Source: Marinobacter sp. X15-166B | GTDB taxonomy: Bacteria; Pseudomonadota; Gammaproteobacteria; Pseudomonadales; Oleiphilaceae | Direction: 5' to 3' | Length of the DNA stretch: 64,000 nucleotides | Assembly: GCF_001752365.1 (NCBI RefSeq) | Contig: NZ_MEIY01000001.1 | Location: forward strand, 2,473,652-2,537,651 | Shown here: positions 63,899 to 64,000 of the stretch, in pieces | Numbering within the stretch: position 1 is the first letter of the stretch | How the letters are laid out: each line of letters starts with the position of its first letter | Notes under the pieces: model-generated | The model's input: the letters and a program-made list of their open reading frames with translations, nothing else | The model's database searches: none | Told to the model about the DNA's origin: nothing | Program-made: the position numbers and the translations under genes

Positions 63899-64000
63899 TC
63901 AGACCGGATCGTCCGGTGTTTTGCCCTGCAAATGAAAGGCAAAGGCCAGAATTTCGGCGATCACCTGATACAGGGTTTCAGGAATCTCGTCGTGCAGGGC
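63899..64000 (-). CDS. FlhB-like small export-switch protein, C-terminal part (runs off the window)
   Basis: The last 34 codons of a minus-strand gene, 11 bases past the stop of the DUF2802 gene. The translation contains ALHDEIPETLYQVIAEILAF and ends GKTPDDPV. The motif DEIPE-LYxVIAEILAF matches the C-terminus of the FlhB cytoplasmic domain (compare GGEIPDGLYMAIAQVLAYLF in FlhB here). Small FlhB-like proteins without membrane helices occur near flagellar clusters, often with a second FliK-like gene. The upstream part is outside the window. Confidence 0.8.
   Translation of the reverse strand, partial: ALHDEIPETLYQVIAEILAFAFHLQGKTPDDPV

Overview
The window comes from a motile, GC-rich gammaproteobacterium with a Pseudomonas/Marinobacter-type polar flagellum. 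The evidence is FleQ-FleS-FleR regulation, FlhF-FleN number and placement control, MotC-MotD stators, a ParC/ParP pair for polar chemotaxis arrays, a lexA-sulA pair, and TRAP transporters. Several -24/-12 (sigma-54) promoters are readable. An oceanospirillal or related marine/halophilic lineage is likely, but I cannot fix the genus from sequence alone.

Layout. Positions 1-350 hold the 3' part of an initiator tRNA followed by two tRNA-tail-like repeats, each with its own terminator hairpin; 351-1003 has no convincing gene. Positions 1004-10138 hold a PgtC/PgtB/PgtA-like three-component system (periplasmic binding protein, histidine kinase, sigma-54-dependent response regulator) and an AfuABC/FbpABC-type ABC importer. 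The importer starts behind a clear sigma-54 promoter, so the regulator probably switches on the transporter. Positions 10345-14959 (minus strand) hold a DctPQM TRAP transporter with a LysR regulator and a VanX-type D,D-dipeptidase. Positions 15177-17645 hold a two-subunit 3-oxoacid CoA-transferase with a divergent LysR gene. An MFS transporter and a pore-less voltage-sensor-like membrane protein follow. Positions 20248-25720 encode TamA-TamB (outer-membrane assembly), and 25845-27264 lexA, a sulA-like gene and a small unknown gene.

Positions 27554-64000 are almost wholly motility and chemotaxis. The order is a fliT-like gene, fleQ, fleSR, fliEFGHIJ, an HsbA/HsbR/HptB-like partner-switching module, fliKLMNOPQR-flhB, an inserted minus-strand uraA-upp pair, flhA-flhF-fleN-fliA, cheYZAB, motCD, parC-parP, cheW and a DUF2802 gene. 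The 3' end of a small FlhB-like gene sits on the minus strand at the window edge. FleQ sits at the top, and sigma-54 promoters are visible before fleS, fliE, fliL and flhA. FliA then serves the late genes.

The most striking anomaly is that three motility genes (fliF, fliK, motC) are each broken by a single base in a G or C homopolymer. This is either sequencing/assembly error or slipped-strand (phase-variable) switching. Other points of interest are the Pgt-like control of an 'iron-type' ABC transporter, the VanX-type dipeptidase in a TRAP operon, an NPSH (not NPTH) cleavage motif in FlhB, a 23-codon frame between flhF and fleN with a good ribosome-binding site, and repeated acidic motifs in the CheA linker. 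I found no CRISPR array, intact insertion sequence or prophage.
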